A stretch of DNA of 64,000 nt from assembly GCA_040380755.1 (NCBI GenBank), contig JBEIIL010000001.1:13388-77387 (forward strand), in the 5' to 3' direction. Positions within the stretch are counted from its first letter, which is position 1, and the number at the start of each line of letters is the position of its first letter. Shown piece after piece: positions 1 through 8,736 of the stretch. The notes below the pieces were generated by a model. It ran no database searches and was not told the origin of the DNA. It worked only from the letters and a program-made list of their open reading frames with translations. Origin of the DNA: Alsobacter sp040380755 (GTDB taxonomy: Bacteria > Pseudomonadota > Alphaproteobacteria > Rhizobiales > Beijerinckiaceae). Both the position numbers and the translations under genes were made by a program.

Positions 1-471
1 CTGCGCAGCCCGACCTCCATGGCGTTCTTCCCAGCCGAAGTGCTGGTGGAGCTCTACGCCACCATGGGTGATGTGCGGCAGGTCGTCTCCGCGATGGCCG
101 TTGCCACCCAGGCGATGGTCTACCTTGCGATTCTCGTCGCCGTGCTGGCGGTGACCGGCAGCCGCCGTCGGGAGGTGGCGGTGCTGCGCGCGCTGGGTGC
201 ACCGCGGGCCTATGTGGCGGCGGCACTCTGGCTTGGCCTCGCTGCGCTGATCCTGGCCGGCACGGTGCTGGGCCTCGGCCTCGGATTCGTGGCGGCTGCG
301 GCCGCCTCCTCCGTCCTGGCGGTGAAGCTCGGCTTTGCCCTGCCCGTCACACTGGGCAGCACCGAGATCGCGGCGGCGGCCCTGGCGGCCCTGGTGGGAC
401 TTGTGCTCGCGCTGTTGCCGGCCCTTGTGCTCTACCGGCAGCCGGTCGGCGTCGCGCTGAAGGACGGTTGA
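1..471 (+). CDS. FtsX-like ABC transporter permease, C-terminal part
   Basis: Open from the first base, so the 5' end lies outside the window. The visible 156 residues contain three or four hydrophobic helices separated by short basic loops, including a segment (RRREVAVLRALGAPR) typical of the FtsX/MacB permease fold, where a cytoplasmic turn precedes the last pair of helices. The protein ends RQPVGVALKDG, a common ending for this family. Such permeases work with an ATPase in lipoprotein release, peptide or macrolide export, or cell-division signalling. The partner ATPase would be expected upstream of the window, so the substrate cannot be named. Family assignment is firm. Confidence 0.85.
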   Translation: MRSPTSMAFFPAEVLVELYATMGDVRQVVSAMAVATQAMVYLAILVAVLAVTGSRRREVAVLRALGAPRAYVAAALWLGLAALILAGTVLGLGLGFVAAAAASSVLAVKLGFALPVTLGSTEIAAAALAALVGLVLALLPALVLYRQPVGVALKDG

Positions 472-933
472 GCGCAAGCCCCGGACGTCCACTGCCCGGG
501 GATCGACGGCTGTCAGGCCGGACGGGAGGTGCGGGACCAGGCGAGGCGCAACCGCCATCCCGTTGGGCGGCGGCATGTTCGAAGACGACTTCATCGACGG
601 CGACATCGCGCTGAAGACGCGGGACGTCATGGCGTTCGAGATGATGTCCCAACCGGTCGGGTTCATGATTTCCGTTGCCGGCTGAGCCGCGCCGGCCCAC
701 CGGCCGGCACGGACGAGGGCCACGCGACGGATGCAGGACGCCCCTACAGGCCAGTGTGCGCCCCGCTAGGGCGTGGTACGCGACGCCCGCTCGGCTCCTC
801 ACCATGATGACAGGGCGCGCGGGAGCGCTGCAGCCTCCCGCCCAGTATTCGGACCCCGCGCGGATGCGCCTGTAGCACGCCCGTCATGGAGCGTCGTTAA
901 CGTATCCTCCGAGTGTTTCGGGGGACCGCACCA
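472..933. other. Intergenic region with a possible gene remnant
   Basis: This stretch of about 460 bases has no convincing complete gene. From about 548 to 685 on the plus strand one frame has strongly coding-like codon use (almost every third base is G or C). It reads as a balanced peptide ending FMISVAG, with an ATG at 575 but no ribosome binding site or recognisable start. It could be the 3' remnant of a lost gene. The end of the region is the leader of the phosphatase gene, with a GGGGGA ribosome binding site at 920-925. I see no clear promoter. Confidence 0.3.
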
Positions 934-2910
934 ATGACCTACTTGCCGCCAGTATCCGTCGCGTACGAGGAATCCGAGAACGACGGCACGAATCCGTCGT
1001 CCAACCCCACCATGGGCGAGCTGATCGCCGAGCGGTTCAGCCGCCGCGACATGCTGCGCGGCGCGCTCGCGGTCGCCGCTATCAGCGCCACCGCTTCCCC
1101 GCTCGCCATCGCCGCCGCCGACAAGGCCCGCGCGCAGGGCGCCAGCGTGACGCCGTCCTTCAACTTCAAGGAAGTCACAGCCGGTTCCGACGAGAAGCAC
1201 TACGTCGCCGAGGGCTATGACGCCGACATCCTGATCCGCTGGGGTGACGCGGTGCTGCCGGATGCTCCGCCCTTCGACCCGCTGAAGCAGACCGCGGCGG
1301 CGCAGGAGAAGCAGTTCGGATACAACAACGACTATCTCGGTTTCCTTCCGCTGTCGGGTCCTGACCACGGCCTCCTCGTCGTGAACCACGAGTACACGAA
1401 CGAGGAACTGATGTTCCCGACGATTGGCCGCCAGGACACCAAGCAGGTGGCTTTCCGGGCGATGACGAGGGACCTCGTCGACATCGAGATGGCAGCCCAT
1501 GGCGGGTCGGTGCTCGAGGTTCGCCGCACCGGCGGCAAGTGGGCCGTCGTCCCCAACTCACGTTACGCGCGCCGCATCACCGGCAACACGCCCATGGCGA
1601 TCTCCGGCCCGGCCGCTGGCCATGACCGGATGAAGACGTCCTACGATCCCGAGGGTCGCCGTGTCCTCGGCATGCTCAACAACTGCGCAGGCGGCCTGAC
1701 CCCGTGGGGCACGTGGTTGTCCTGCGAGGAGAATTTCAACGGCTATTTCTGGGGCAAGGCCGACGGTCACCCCGAGGAGCGAAACCTGAAGCGCTACGGC
1801 GCGCCGGGCAACTGGTACAACTGGGGAGCACACCACGCCCGGTTCGACGTGGCCAAGGAGCCGCACGAAGCCAACCGCTTCGGCTGGGTCGTCGAGATTG
1901 ATCCGACGGACCCGAACTCTGTCCCGGTGAAGCGCACCGCCATGGGCCGCTTCAAGCACGAGGGTGCAGCTGGCATCGTCAATGCGGACGGCCGCTACGT
2001 GATCTACCAGGGTGACGACGAGCGGTTCGACTATGTTTACCGCTTCGTCACCGAAGGACGGGTGGATCCGCAGAACCGCGGCGCCAACCGTGACTTGCTC
2101 GACCGCGGCACGCTGTCTGTGGCAAAATACAATGCGGATGGCACAATGGAGTGGATGCCGCTGATTTTCGGGCAAGGTCCGCTGACTGAGGCGAACAGCT
2201 TCCGCAGCCAGGCCGACGTCCTAATTGAGACGCGGCGGGCGGCAGACTTGCTTGGCGCAACCAAGATGGACCGGCCCGAGGACGTCGACGCGAATCCGAA
2301 GACCAACAAGGTCTATCTGATGCTCACGAACAACACTCGCCGTCGCGCCGATCAGGTCGATCCGGCTAATCCGCGCGCAGACAATCGCTTCGGCCACATC
2401 GTCGAGATGATCCCGCCGAACGGCGACCATGCGGCCAACAGCTTCAAATGGGAGATCCTCGTAAAGTGCGGCGACCCGTCGGTGGCCGCCGTGGGCGCAA
2501 CCTTCAACCCCAGCACCACGAAGGACGGCTGGTTCGGCATGCCCGACAACTGCGCAGTCGATGCGCAGGGCCGTGTCTGGATCGCTACGGACGGCAATTC
2601 GCCGGCCAAGACCGGTCGCGCCGACGGCCTGTGGGGCATCGAGACGGAAGGTGTGGCGCGGGCGACCTCGAAACTGTTTTTCCGCTGCCCGAACGGCGCA
2701 GAATTGTGTGGGCCTTACTTTACGTCCGACGATGAAACCCTGTTCGTCGCCATCCAGCACCCTGGCGAAGGTGACGAGGACGACCCCAAGGCGCCTCCGG
2801 CGACCTTCGAGACGCCCTCAACGCGGTGGCCTGACTTCCAGCCCGGTATGCCTCCGCGGCCGTCCATCGTCGTCATAACGAAGAAGGGCGGCGGCAAGAT
2901 CGCCGTCTAA
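934..2910 (+). CDS. PhoX family phosphatase (DUF839), Tat-exported
   Basis: Predicted 658-residue periplasmic alkaline phosphatase of the PhoX/DUF839 family, which uses calcium and iron to release phosphate from organic esters. The N-terminus has the family's usual opening (SSNPTMGELI) and then a twin-arginine signal (SRRDML followed by an alanine-rich hydrophobic stretch to about residue 65), consistent with folded export. Conserved blocks include NHEYTNEE, NNCAGGLTPWGTWLSCEENF and YQGDDERFDYVYRF. An in-frame GTG lies at 913, but the ATG at 934 has a GGGGGA ribosome binding site 8 bases upstream, so I chose it. A strong terminator follows. No other phosphate gene is adjacent. Confidence 0.9.
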   Translation: MTYLPPVSVAYEESENDGTNPSSNPTMGELIAERFSRRDMLRGALAVAAISATASPLAIAAADKARAQGASVTPSFNFKEVTAGSDEKHYVAEGYDADILIRWGDAVLPDAPPFDPLKQTAAAQEKQFGYNNDYLGFLPLSGPDHGLLVVNHEYTNEELMFPTIGRQDTKQVAFRAMTRDLVDIEMAAHGGSVLEVRRTGGKWAVVPNSRYARRITGNTPMAISGPAAGHDRMKTSYDPEGRRVLGMLNNCAGGLTPWGTWLSCEENFNGYFWGKADGHPEERNLKRYGAPGNWYNWGAHHARFDVAKEPHEANRFGWVVEIDPTDPNSVPVKRTAMGRFKHEGAAGIVNADGRYVIYQGDDERFDYVYRFVTEGRVDPQNRGANRDLLDRGTLSVAKYNADGTMEWMPLIFGQGPLTEANSFRSQADVLIETRRAADLLGATKMDRPEDVDANPKTNKVYLMLTNNTRRRADQVDPANPRADNRFGHIVEMIPPNGDHAANSFKWEILVKCGDPSVAAVGATFNPSTTKDGWFGMPDNCAVDAQGRVWIATDGNSPAKTGRADGLWGIETEGVARATSKLFFRCPNGAELCGPYFTSDDETLFVAIQHPGEGDEDDPKAPPATFETPSTRWPDFQPGMPPRPSIVVITKKGGGKIAV

Positions 2911-2930
2911 ATCGAATTCGCATCCGAGCA

Positions 2931-2966
2931 GCGAGGCGGCGCCCGTGCGCCGCCTCGCTCCTTTTT
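2931..2966 (+). terminator. Rho-independent terminator after the PhoX gene
   Basis: A perfect 12-bp GC-rich stem (GCGAGGCGGCGC at 2931-2942 with GCGCCGCCTCGC at 2947-2958), a CCGT loop, then a T-rich tail TCCTTTTT. It begins 20 bases after the stop codon. Confidence 0.93.
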
Positions 2967-3103
2967 GGCGACGTTGAGCGTTGCCTTCAGCTAAGGGCCT
3001 GCCTGGCCGCAGACCACTTGCGTTTCCGATCCGTTCCCGCAACGCGGCTCCGCATGGCATGATTGAGGTCTGCGAATCAGCTAGCGTTAGGATCGGCTGC
3101 GGC

Positions 3104-5194
3104 ATGGCGGACACCGGTGATCTCTTTGGCGGCGGCGGCACCGCCCGCAAGCTGCCGGCGCGCGCGCCCGGCGACGCCGGCAAGGACGACAAGGCCAAGG
3201 CGGCGGCGCGGGCGCGGCCGGCGCTGGCCCCCGTCCCGGCCGGAACGCCCGGCGAGGCCGGCTATACGGCAGCCTCGATCGAAGTGCTGGAGGGGCTCGA
3301 GCCGGTGCGCCGGCGGCCCGGCATGTATATCGGCGGCACCGACGAGAAGGCGCTGCACCACCTGTTTGCCGAGGTGATCGACAACGCCATGGATGAAGCC
3401 GTGGCGGGCCACGCCACTTTCATCGAAGTGCAGGTGTCGGAGGACGGGTCGATCACCGTCACCGACAATGGCCGCGGCATCCCTGTCGATCCGCACCCGA
3501 AGTTCCCGGACAAGTCGGCGCTCGAGGTCATCATGACCACGCTGCACGCCGGTGGGAAGTTCGACAGCAAGGTCTACGAGACGTCGGGCGGCCTGCACGG
3601 CGTCGGCGTGTCGGTGGTCAACGCCCTGTCTGATCGGCTCGAGGTCGAGGTGGCGCGCGGCCAGCAGCTCTACCGGCAGGTGTTCTCCCGTGGGCTGCCT
3701 GTCGGACCGATGGAAATGCTGGGCGAGACCCGCAACCGCCGCGGCACCAAGGTCCGCTTCCATCCCGACGCCGAGATCTTCGGCGCCGAGGCGAGGTTCC
3801 AACCGCGCCGACTGTTCAAGATGGCGCGCTCCAAGGCCTATCTGTTCGGTGGGGTCGAAATCCGCTGGACCTGCGCGCCCGCCCTCCTGGAGGGCCAGGA
3901 GGACATTCCGGCCGAGGCCGTGTTCCGGTTCCCGGCAGGCCTGAAGGACTATCTGGCACGCGAGATCGAGGGGCGCGAGCTCGTCACCGACCAGATCTTC
4001 TCTGGCAAGATCGAGAAGCCAGGCGGGCATGGATCGCTCGAATGGGCCATCAGCTGGCTCGGCGGGGTCGAGGACGGCTTCGTCCACTCCTACTGCAACA
4101 CGATCCCGACGCCCGAGGGCGGCACCCATGAGTCGGGGCTGCGCATCGCCCTGCTGCGCGCCCTGAAGGACCATGCCGAACGCGTCGGCCAGACCAAGCG
4201 CGTCGCCGCGGTGACGACCGACGACGTGATGGTGACGTGTGCGGCGATGCTGTCGGTGTTCATCCGCGAGCCGGAGTTCCAGGGACAGACCAAGGACAAG
4301 CTCGCCACGCTGGAGGCCTCGCGGATCGTCGAATCGGCGCTGCGCGACGCCTTCGACCACTGGCTGGCCGCCTCCCCGTCCCAGGCCAACAAGCTGCTCG
4401 ACTGGACCATCGACCGGGCCGACGAGCGATTGCGGCGACGGGCCGAGAAGGAGGTCGCGCGCAAGACCGCGGTGCGCAAGCTGCGCCTGCCCGGCAAGCT
4501 CGCCGACTGCACCGCCGCCGGCGCGGCGGGGTCAGAGCTGTTCATCGTCGAGGGCGACTCCGCCGGCGGCTCGGCCAAGCAGGCGCGCGATCGCCAGACC
4601 CAGGCCGTGCTGCCGCTGCGCGGCAAGATCCTCAACGTCGCCAATGCGACGCGTGACAAGCTTGCCGCCAACCAGCAGCTGGCCGACCTGGTGCAGGCGC
4701 TGGGCTGCGGCACCGGCGGGCACTATCGGGACGAGGAACTCCGGTACGAGAAGGTGGTGATCATGACGGACGCCGACGTCGACGGCGCCCACATTGCCTC
4801 GCTGCTGATCACCTTCTTCTTCCGCCAGACGCCGCGGCTGATCGAGAACGGCCATCTCTATCTGGCGGTGCCGCCGCTCTATCGCCTCAGCCATGGCGGC
4901 AAGACCGTCTATGCCCGCGACGACGGCCACAAGGACGAGCTGATGCGCTCGGTGTTCAAGGGCAAGACGCCCGAGATCGGCCGGTTCAAGGGCCTTGGCG
5001 AGATGATGCCAGCCCAGCTGAAGGAGACCACCATGGACCCGAAGCGGCGGACGCTGCTCAAGGTCGAGGTGGTCAACGACATGCGGCCGGCGACGGTCGA
5101 TGCGGTCGAGCGGCTGATGGGCAACCGGCCCGAGGCGCGGTTCGCCTTCATCCAGGAGCGCGCCGCCTTTGCGACCGATCTTGTCGATCTTTGA
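3104..5194 (+). CDS. parE: DNA topoisomerase IV subunit B
   Basis: ATPase subunit of topoisomerase IV, which with ParC (18443-20692 in this window) decatenates replicated chromosomes. About 696 residues from the ATG at 3104. The frame stays open upstream to 2981, but those residues are not family-like. After a 50-residue Ala/Lys-rich linker come the GHKL ATPase motifs (EVIDNAMDEA, DNGRGIPVD, GGLHGVGVSVVNALS), the transducer, and the TOPRIM motifs EGDSAGG and MTDADVDGAHI. The ending resembles ParE rather than GyrB, since the long GyrB insertion is absent. Stands alone between the PhoX terminator and the cytochrome b561 gene. Confidence 0.95.
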   Translation: MADTGDLFGGGGTARKLPARAPGDAGKDDKAKAAARARPALAPVPAGTPGEAGYTAASIEVLEGLEPVRRRPGMYIGGTDEKALHHLFAEVIDNAMDEAVAGHATFIEVQVSEDGSITVTDNGRGIPVDPHPKFPDKSALEVIMTTLHAGGKFDSKVYETSGGLHGVGVSVVNALSDRLEVEVARGQQLYRQVFSRGLPVGPMEMLGETRNRRGTKVRFHPDAEIFGAEARFQPRRLFKMARSKAYLFGGVEIRWTCAPALLEGQEDIPAEAVFRFPAGLKDYLAREIEGRELVTDQIFSGKIEKPGGHGSLEWAISWLGGVEDGFVHSYCNTIPTPEGGTHESGLRIALLRALKDHAERVGQTKRVAAVTTDDVMVTCAAMLSVFIREPEFQGQTKDKLATLEASRIVESALRDAFDHWLAASPSQANKLLDWTIDRADERLRRRAEKEVARKTAVRKLRLPGKLADCTAAGAAGSELFIVEGDSAGGSAKQARDRQTQAVLPLRGKILNVANATRDKLAANQQLADLVQALGCGTGGHYRDEELRYEKVVIMTDADVDGAHIASLLITFFFRQTPRLIENGHLYLAVPPLYRLSHGGKTVYARDDGHKDELMRSVFKGKTPEIGRFKGLGEMMPAQLKETTMDPKRRTLLKVEVVNDMRPATVDAVERLMGNRPEARFAFIQERAAFATDLVDL

Positions 5195-5305
5195 TCCACG
5201 GCAAGGCGGTCTTGGCCGGAAAGCTTACCGTTCCGTTATCTCGCCGACAGGCTGGTGTCATCGACACCGGCCCATGATCGGTGGATCGGCTTCGAGGAAC
5301 TGGGC

Positions 5306-5845
5306 ATGACCGGCACCGCAATCCAGGCGCGCTATGACGCAACCGCCCGCTTCTTCCACTGGAGCATGACCGGACTGATCACCGTCGTGTTCGCCATGTC
5401 GTTTGCTTTCGACGCGGTGCCGAAGGCCAGCGAGTACGTGCTCCTTCAGCTGCACATGATCGCAGGCCTGCTGATCCTGGCCCTCTACGCTGCCAGACTT
5501 GCGTGGCGGATCACCCACCGGCCGCCGCCTGCCGATCCGCAGGTGGGTCCGCTGATGACGCGCGTCGCCGGCCTCGGCCACCTTGCGCTGTATGTCCTGA
5601 TGCTGGCCGTCCCGCTGATCGGCCTCGCGGTGATCTTCCTGCGCGGCCGCGGGATCGATTTCGGGGTGTTCGCGATCCCCTCCCCGCTGACTGCGGACCG
5701 GCCGGCGGCGCGATCGGCCAAGGAACTGCACGAACTGCTGGCCTGGGGCCTCATGGTGCTGGCGGCCGGCCACGCAGCTGTGGCGATCTGGCATCACCGG
5801 GTGCGGCGCGACGGCGTTCTGCTGCGCATGATGCCAAGCTCCTGA
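5306..5845 (+). CDS. Cytochrome b561 family protein
   Basis: Small four-helix membrane cytochrome of the bacterial CybB type, 179 residues from the ATG at 5306, which follows a GAGGAA ribosome binding site. Bacterial b561 proteins bind two b hemes and oxidise quinol, for example with superoxide. Histidines in the expected helices can be seen: H18 in FFHWS, H50 in LQLHMIAG, H142 in KELHELLAWG and H156 in AAGHAAVAIWHH. The frame is open back to 5255 without hydrophobic or family-like sequence. The gene appears to be monocistronic. Confidence 0.9.
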   Translation: MTGTAIQARYDATARFFHWSMTGLITVVFAMSFAFDAVPKASEYVLLQLHMIAGLLILALYAARLAWRITHRPPPADPQVGPLMTRVAGLGHLALYVLMLAVPLIGLAVIFLRGRGIDFGVFAIPSPLTADRPAARSAKELHELLAWGLMVLAAGHAAVAIWHHRVRRDGVLLRMMPSS

Positions 5846-5907
5846 CAAGCAGACGTTAACCATCTCGGTCGCATGATCCCTACAGGTCAGGCGACTGGGA
5901 TACTGCA

Positions 5908-6168
5908 ATGACGGCGACGGCCATTTTCGACTCGATGCTGATGCGCACCATGGCCAGCGCCTGCATCATCGTCGCGGTGACGGTCGCGGCAGGCCAGTGG
6001 CTGGCCACGGCACGGCCGGTCGACCGGATCGTCGTCGCGTCGCAGACCCGGCCGGTCAAGCAATCGATCGAAGGCATCCGCTCGATCCTCGACCCCAGCA
6101 CCACCGGCTCGCTCGGGCGCGGCCGCGCGGTGTCGCTGGACCCGTGCACCGGCGAGGTCCGGCGCTAG
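5908..6168 (+). CDS. Hypothetical small exported or membrane-anchored protein
   Basis: Predicted protein of 86 residues. Residues about 12-32 form one hydrophobic helix (MASACIIVAVTVAAG) suited to a signal anchor or uncleaved signal peptide, followed by a polar basic tail. Codon use matches neighbouring real genes. A TTAACCAT motif (5856-5863), resembling a CtrA half-site, lies 45 bases before the ATG, much as the full CtrA-type box lies about 50 bases before the GGDEF gene at 8737. I do not recognise a family and assign no function. Confidence 0.55.
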   Translation: MTATAIFDSMLMRTMASACIIVAVTVAAGQWLATARPVDRIVVASQTRPVKQSIEGIRSILDPSTTGSLGRGRAVSLDPCTGEVRR

Positions 6169-6267
6169 AGCGGAAACCGACCCGATCGCACCAGATTATC
6201 CGCTATTGCCCATTGATCCCGCATCATATTTGTCCGCCGACCGGTACCTGCCAGGCGGGATGATGCT

Positions 6268-6966
6268 TTAGCCAAGCCAGCCTTCCACGGCCACGAGAGC
6301 CTCGGCGGGACACTCCAGCGTTGGTAGATGGCCACAGAGCGGCACCCGCACGAGCCTTGCCGAACGGATTGAGTCTGCCATTTCGGCCGCGAGCTCCGGC
6401 GGTGTGATTGCATCCTCCTCCCCCACCAGAACCAGGGTCGGAACCTGGATGGCCGACAGGAACGGGCGCGAATCCATCCGACCCATGATGGCGGCTTGTT
6501 GCCTTGCAAAAGCCTCCGCCCCCGTCGCCCGCGCCATTCCGAGAACCATGGCATCGAGCCGGGCGTCCGCCCATCGCGAGGGATGCACCAGGCGCGGCCA
6601 CAGCTGCCGGTGGATCTCGTCGACCGCTGCAGGACCAGCTTCGGCGAGGTGGATGAGATCGCGACGGCGCTGGCTCGCGGCATCGCTATCGGGCCTCGCA
6701 GACGTGTCGAGCAGCGCAAGACGCGTAACCCTGGCGGGAGCCAGGCGCATGATCTCCAGTGCCACATAGCCACCCATCGACAGACCCGCGAGGGCAAAGC
6801 GCGCCGGCGCCGCGGCCAGGGCACGACCGGCCATCAACGCAATCGTGGCATCGCTCGCAACATCAGCCACGGTGACCGGAATTCGGGGCGACAGGACGTC
6901 GATCAGTGGTGCAAAAAGGTCCCCTGTGCAGTTCAAGCCGGGCACGAGCAGGAGCGGTTCGGGCAT
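6268..6966 (-). CDS. Alpha/beta fold hydrolase
   Basis: Predicted 232-residue soluble hydrolase. The nucleophile elbow GLSMGG (S63) and the oxyanion region LLVPGLNCTG at the N-terminus identify the fold. The acid D is in the strand ending TLVLVGEEDAITPP, and the catalytic H is in VPLCGHLPTLECP near the C-terminus. The sequence resembles the MenH/3-oxoadipate enol-lactonase branch, but no pathway genes are adjacent, so the substrate is unknown. It faces the helicase gene across a divergent gap of about 195 bases. Confidence 0.85.
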   Translation of the reverse strand: MPEPLLLVPGLNCTGDLFAPLIDVLSPRIPVTVADVASDATIALMAGRALAAAPARFALAGLSMGGYVALEIMRLAPARVTRLALLDTSARPDSDAASQRRRDLIHLAEAGPAAVDEIHRQLWPRLVHPSRWADARLDAMVLGMARATGAEAFARQQAAIMGRMDSRPFLSAIQVPTLVLVGEEDAITPPELAAEMADSIRSARLVRVPLCGHLPTLECPAEALVAVEGWLG

Positions 6967-7161
6967 GTGGTCGTCCAGGACTTCGACCCACGTGCAAACG
7001 CGGGCGGCACGAATAGCGAATTGACTTGACTCGGAATTCCCCTATTTTCCGCGCTGCCCGCGAAGGTTCGGCCGACGATTGTCATCGACGCGTCTTATCC
7101 GGCCGCCTTCCTCTAACGCGAATGAGCGTCGAACAGCCGCGCCGAGAGGCGGCATCACACG

Positions 7162-8649
7162 ATGAATTTTTCTGACCTTGGCCTGAGCGAAAAAGTCCTC
7201 GAGGCGGTAACGACCTCCGGGTACACGCAGCCGACTCCGATCCAGGAGCAGGCGATCCCGCATGTGCTGGAGCGCCGCGACGTGCTTGGCATCGCCCAGA
7301 CCGGCACCGGCAAGACGGCGGCGTTCACGCTGCCGATGCTGACCCTGCTGGAGCAGGGTCGTGCCCGCGCGCGGATGCCCCGTACGCTGATCCTCGAGCC
7401 GACGCGCGAACTCGCCGCCCAGGTCGAGGAAGCGTTCCTGAAGTACGGCGCAGGGCAGCGGTTGAGTGTCGCGCTGCTGATCGGCGGCATGTCGTTCAAC
7501 GACCAGGACGTGAAGATCACCCGCGGCGTCGACGTGCTGATCGCTACGCCCGGCCGCCTTCTCGACCATTTCGAGCGCGGCAAGCTGCTGCTCACCGGCA
7601 TCGAGATCCTCGTCATCGACGAGGCCGACCGGATGCTCGACATGGGATTCATTCCCGACATCGAGCGCATCTGCCGCCTCGTGCCGTTCACGCGTCAAAC
7701 GCTGTTCTTCTCGGCGACGATGCCGCCGGAGATCCAGCGGCTCACGGAAACCTTCCTGCACAACCCGGCCCGCATCGAGGTGGCCCGCCAGGCGTCGACC
7801 GCCGCGACGATTACGCAACGGCTGGTCGCCGCCGGATCCGACCAGGCCGACAAGCGCGACGTGTTGCGCAACCTGATCCGCTCGACGCCGGACTTCAAGA
7901 ACGCCATTATCTTCTGCAACCGCAAGCGCGACGTGCAGACACTCTGGAAGTCCTTGCAAAAGCACGGATTCAGCGTCACGGCCCTGCATGGTGACCTCGA
8001 CCAGCGGGCCCGCATGGCAGCACTGGAGAGCTTCCGCAACGGATCGATCCAGCTGCTTGTCGCCAGCGACGTGGCGGCCCGTGGCCTCGACATTCCCGAT
8101 GTCAGCCATGTGTTCAATTTCGACGTGCCGCACCATGCCGAGGACTATGTCCACCGCATTGGCCGCACCGGCCGCGCCGGACGCAAGGGCACGGCTTACA
8201 CGCTGGTCACGTCGGAGGACCGCAAGTCGCTCGCGGCCGTCGAGCAGATGATCGGCAACAGCCTGAACTGGGAAGGCGCACCCACAGTGGCTGAAGCAGA
8301 CGGACCGCGCGCGTCGCGCAGTGGTGGCCGCCGTGCGGCCGGCGCTGCTGACAAGAGCGCCCGCGGCCGCACCGGAACGGCAAAGCTTCGCGGTGGCGAC
8401 AAGGCCGAACGCGGCGAGGCCGATGCACCTGCACCCGACGAGGCCACTGTGCCCGCACGTCTGACGCGTGCGCGCCGCCCCGAACCGGCTGCCCCGGAAC
8501 AGGCGCGTGAGCGACGGCCTGAAGCCGCCGCCGAGCCGCGCCGCGAGAGGGCCGCACGGCCGCCGCGCGAGGAGCGTGACGAGGCCCCCGTCGTAGGGCT
8601 CGGAGACCACGTCCCGTCCTTCTTGCTGCGATCAGTTCGGGTGCGTTAA
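7162..8649 (+). CDS. DEAD-box ATP-dependent RNA helicase, RhlE-like
   Basis: Predicted 495-residue RNA helicase that remodels ribosomal or messenger RNA, particularly during cold or stress. All core motifs are present: Q motif with PTPIQEQAIP, AQTGTGKTA (motif I), PTRELA (Ia), VIDEADRML (II), FSATMP (III) and HRIGRTGRAG (VI). The core ends near residue 375. The remaining 120 residues are a disordered Arg/Ala/Glu-rich tail, as in many RhlE proteins of this class, probably used for RNA binding. Start at ATG 7162, where the family's NFSDLGL opening begins. Single gene. Confidence 0.93.
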   Translation: MNFSDLGLSEKVLEAVTTSGYTQPTPIQEQAIPHVLERRDVLGIAQTGTGKTAAFTLPMLTLLEQGRARARMPRTLILEPTRELAAQVEEAFLKYGAGQRLSVALLIGGMSFNDQDVKITRGVDVLIATPGRLLDHFERGKLLLTGIEILVIDEADRMLDMGFIPDIERICRLVPFTRQTLFFSATMPPEIQRLTETFLHNPARIEVARQASTAATITQRLVAAGSDQADKRDVLRNLIRSTPDFKNAIIFCNRKRDVQTLWKSLQKHGFSVTALHGDLDQRARMAALESFRNGSIQLLVASDVAARGLDIPDVSHVFNFDVPHHAEDYVHRIGRTGRAGRKGTAYTLVTSEDRKSLAAVEQMIGNSLNWEGAPTVAEADGPRASRSGGRRAAGAADKSARGRTGTAKLRGGDKAERGEADAPAPDEATVPARLTRARRPEPAAPEQARERRPEAAAEPRRERAARPPREERDEAPVVGLGDHVPSFLLRSVRVR

Positions 8650-8672
8650 GTCGGCGCGTGATCTTTGCGCAG

Positions 8673-8687
8673 TTAATTGGCCATTAA
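8673..8687. promoter_or_regulatory. CtrA-type binding box
   Basis: TTAA, seven bases, TTAA: an exact match to the full CtrA consensus known from Caulobacter and Rhizobiales. It lies about 50 bases upstream of the diguanylate cyclase ATG, a normal promoter distance. Binding is inferred, not shown. Confidence 0.55.
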
Positions 8688-8736
8688 GCGGCCCGTGGCA
8701 CTCTCGTCCGCATCAAAGCATGTGGAGAATACGCAG

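Noticed and set aside
880..900. Pho box upstream of the PhoX gene
   Set aside because: A CCGTCAT followed by CGTCGT is present, but the spacing is 10 rather than 11 bases and the second half matches poorly.
3077..4360. Long open frame antisense to parE
   Set aside because: The sequence is rich in His, Arg and Leu with no motifs. It is the usual mirror of a high-GC gene, and parE is certain.
7042..8610. 522-codon open frame antisense to the RhlE-like helicase
   Set aside because: No motifs, and the helicase on the other strand is complete.
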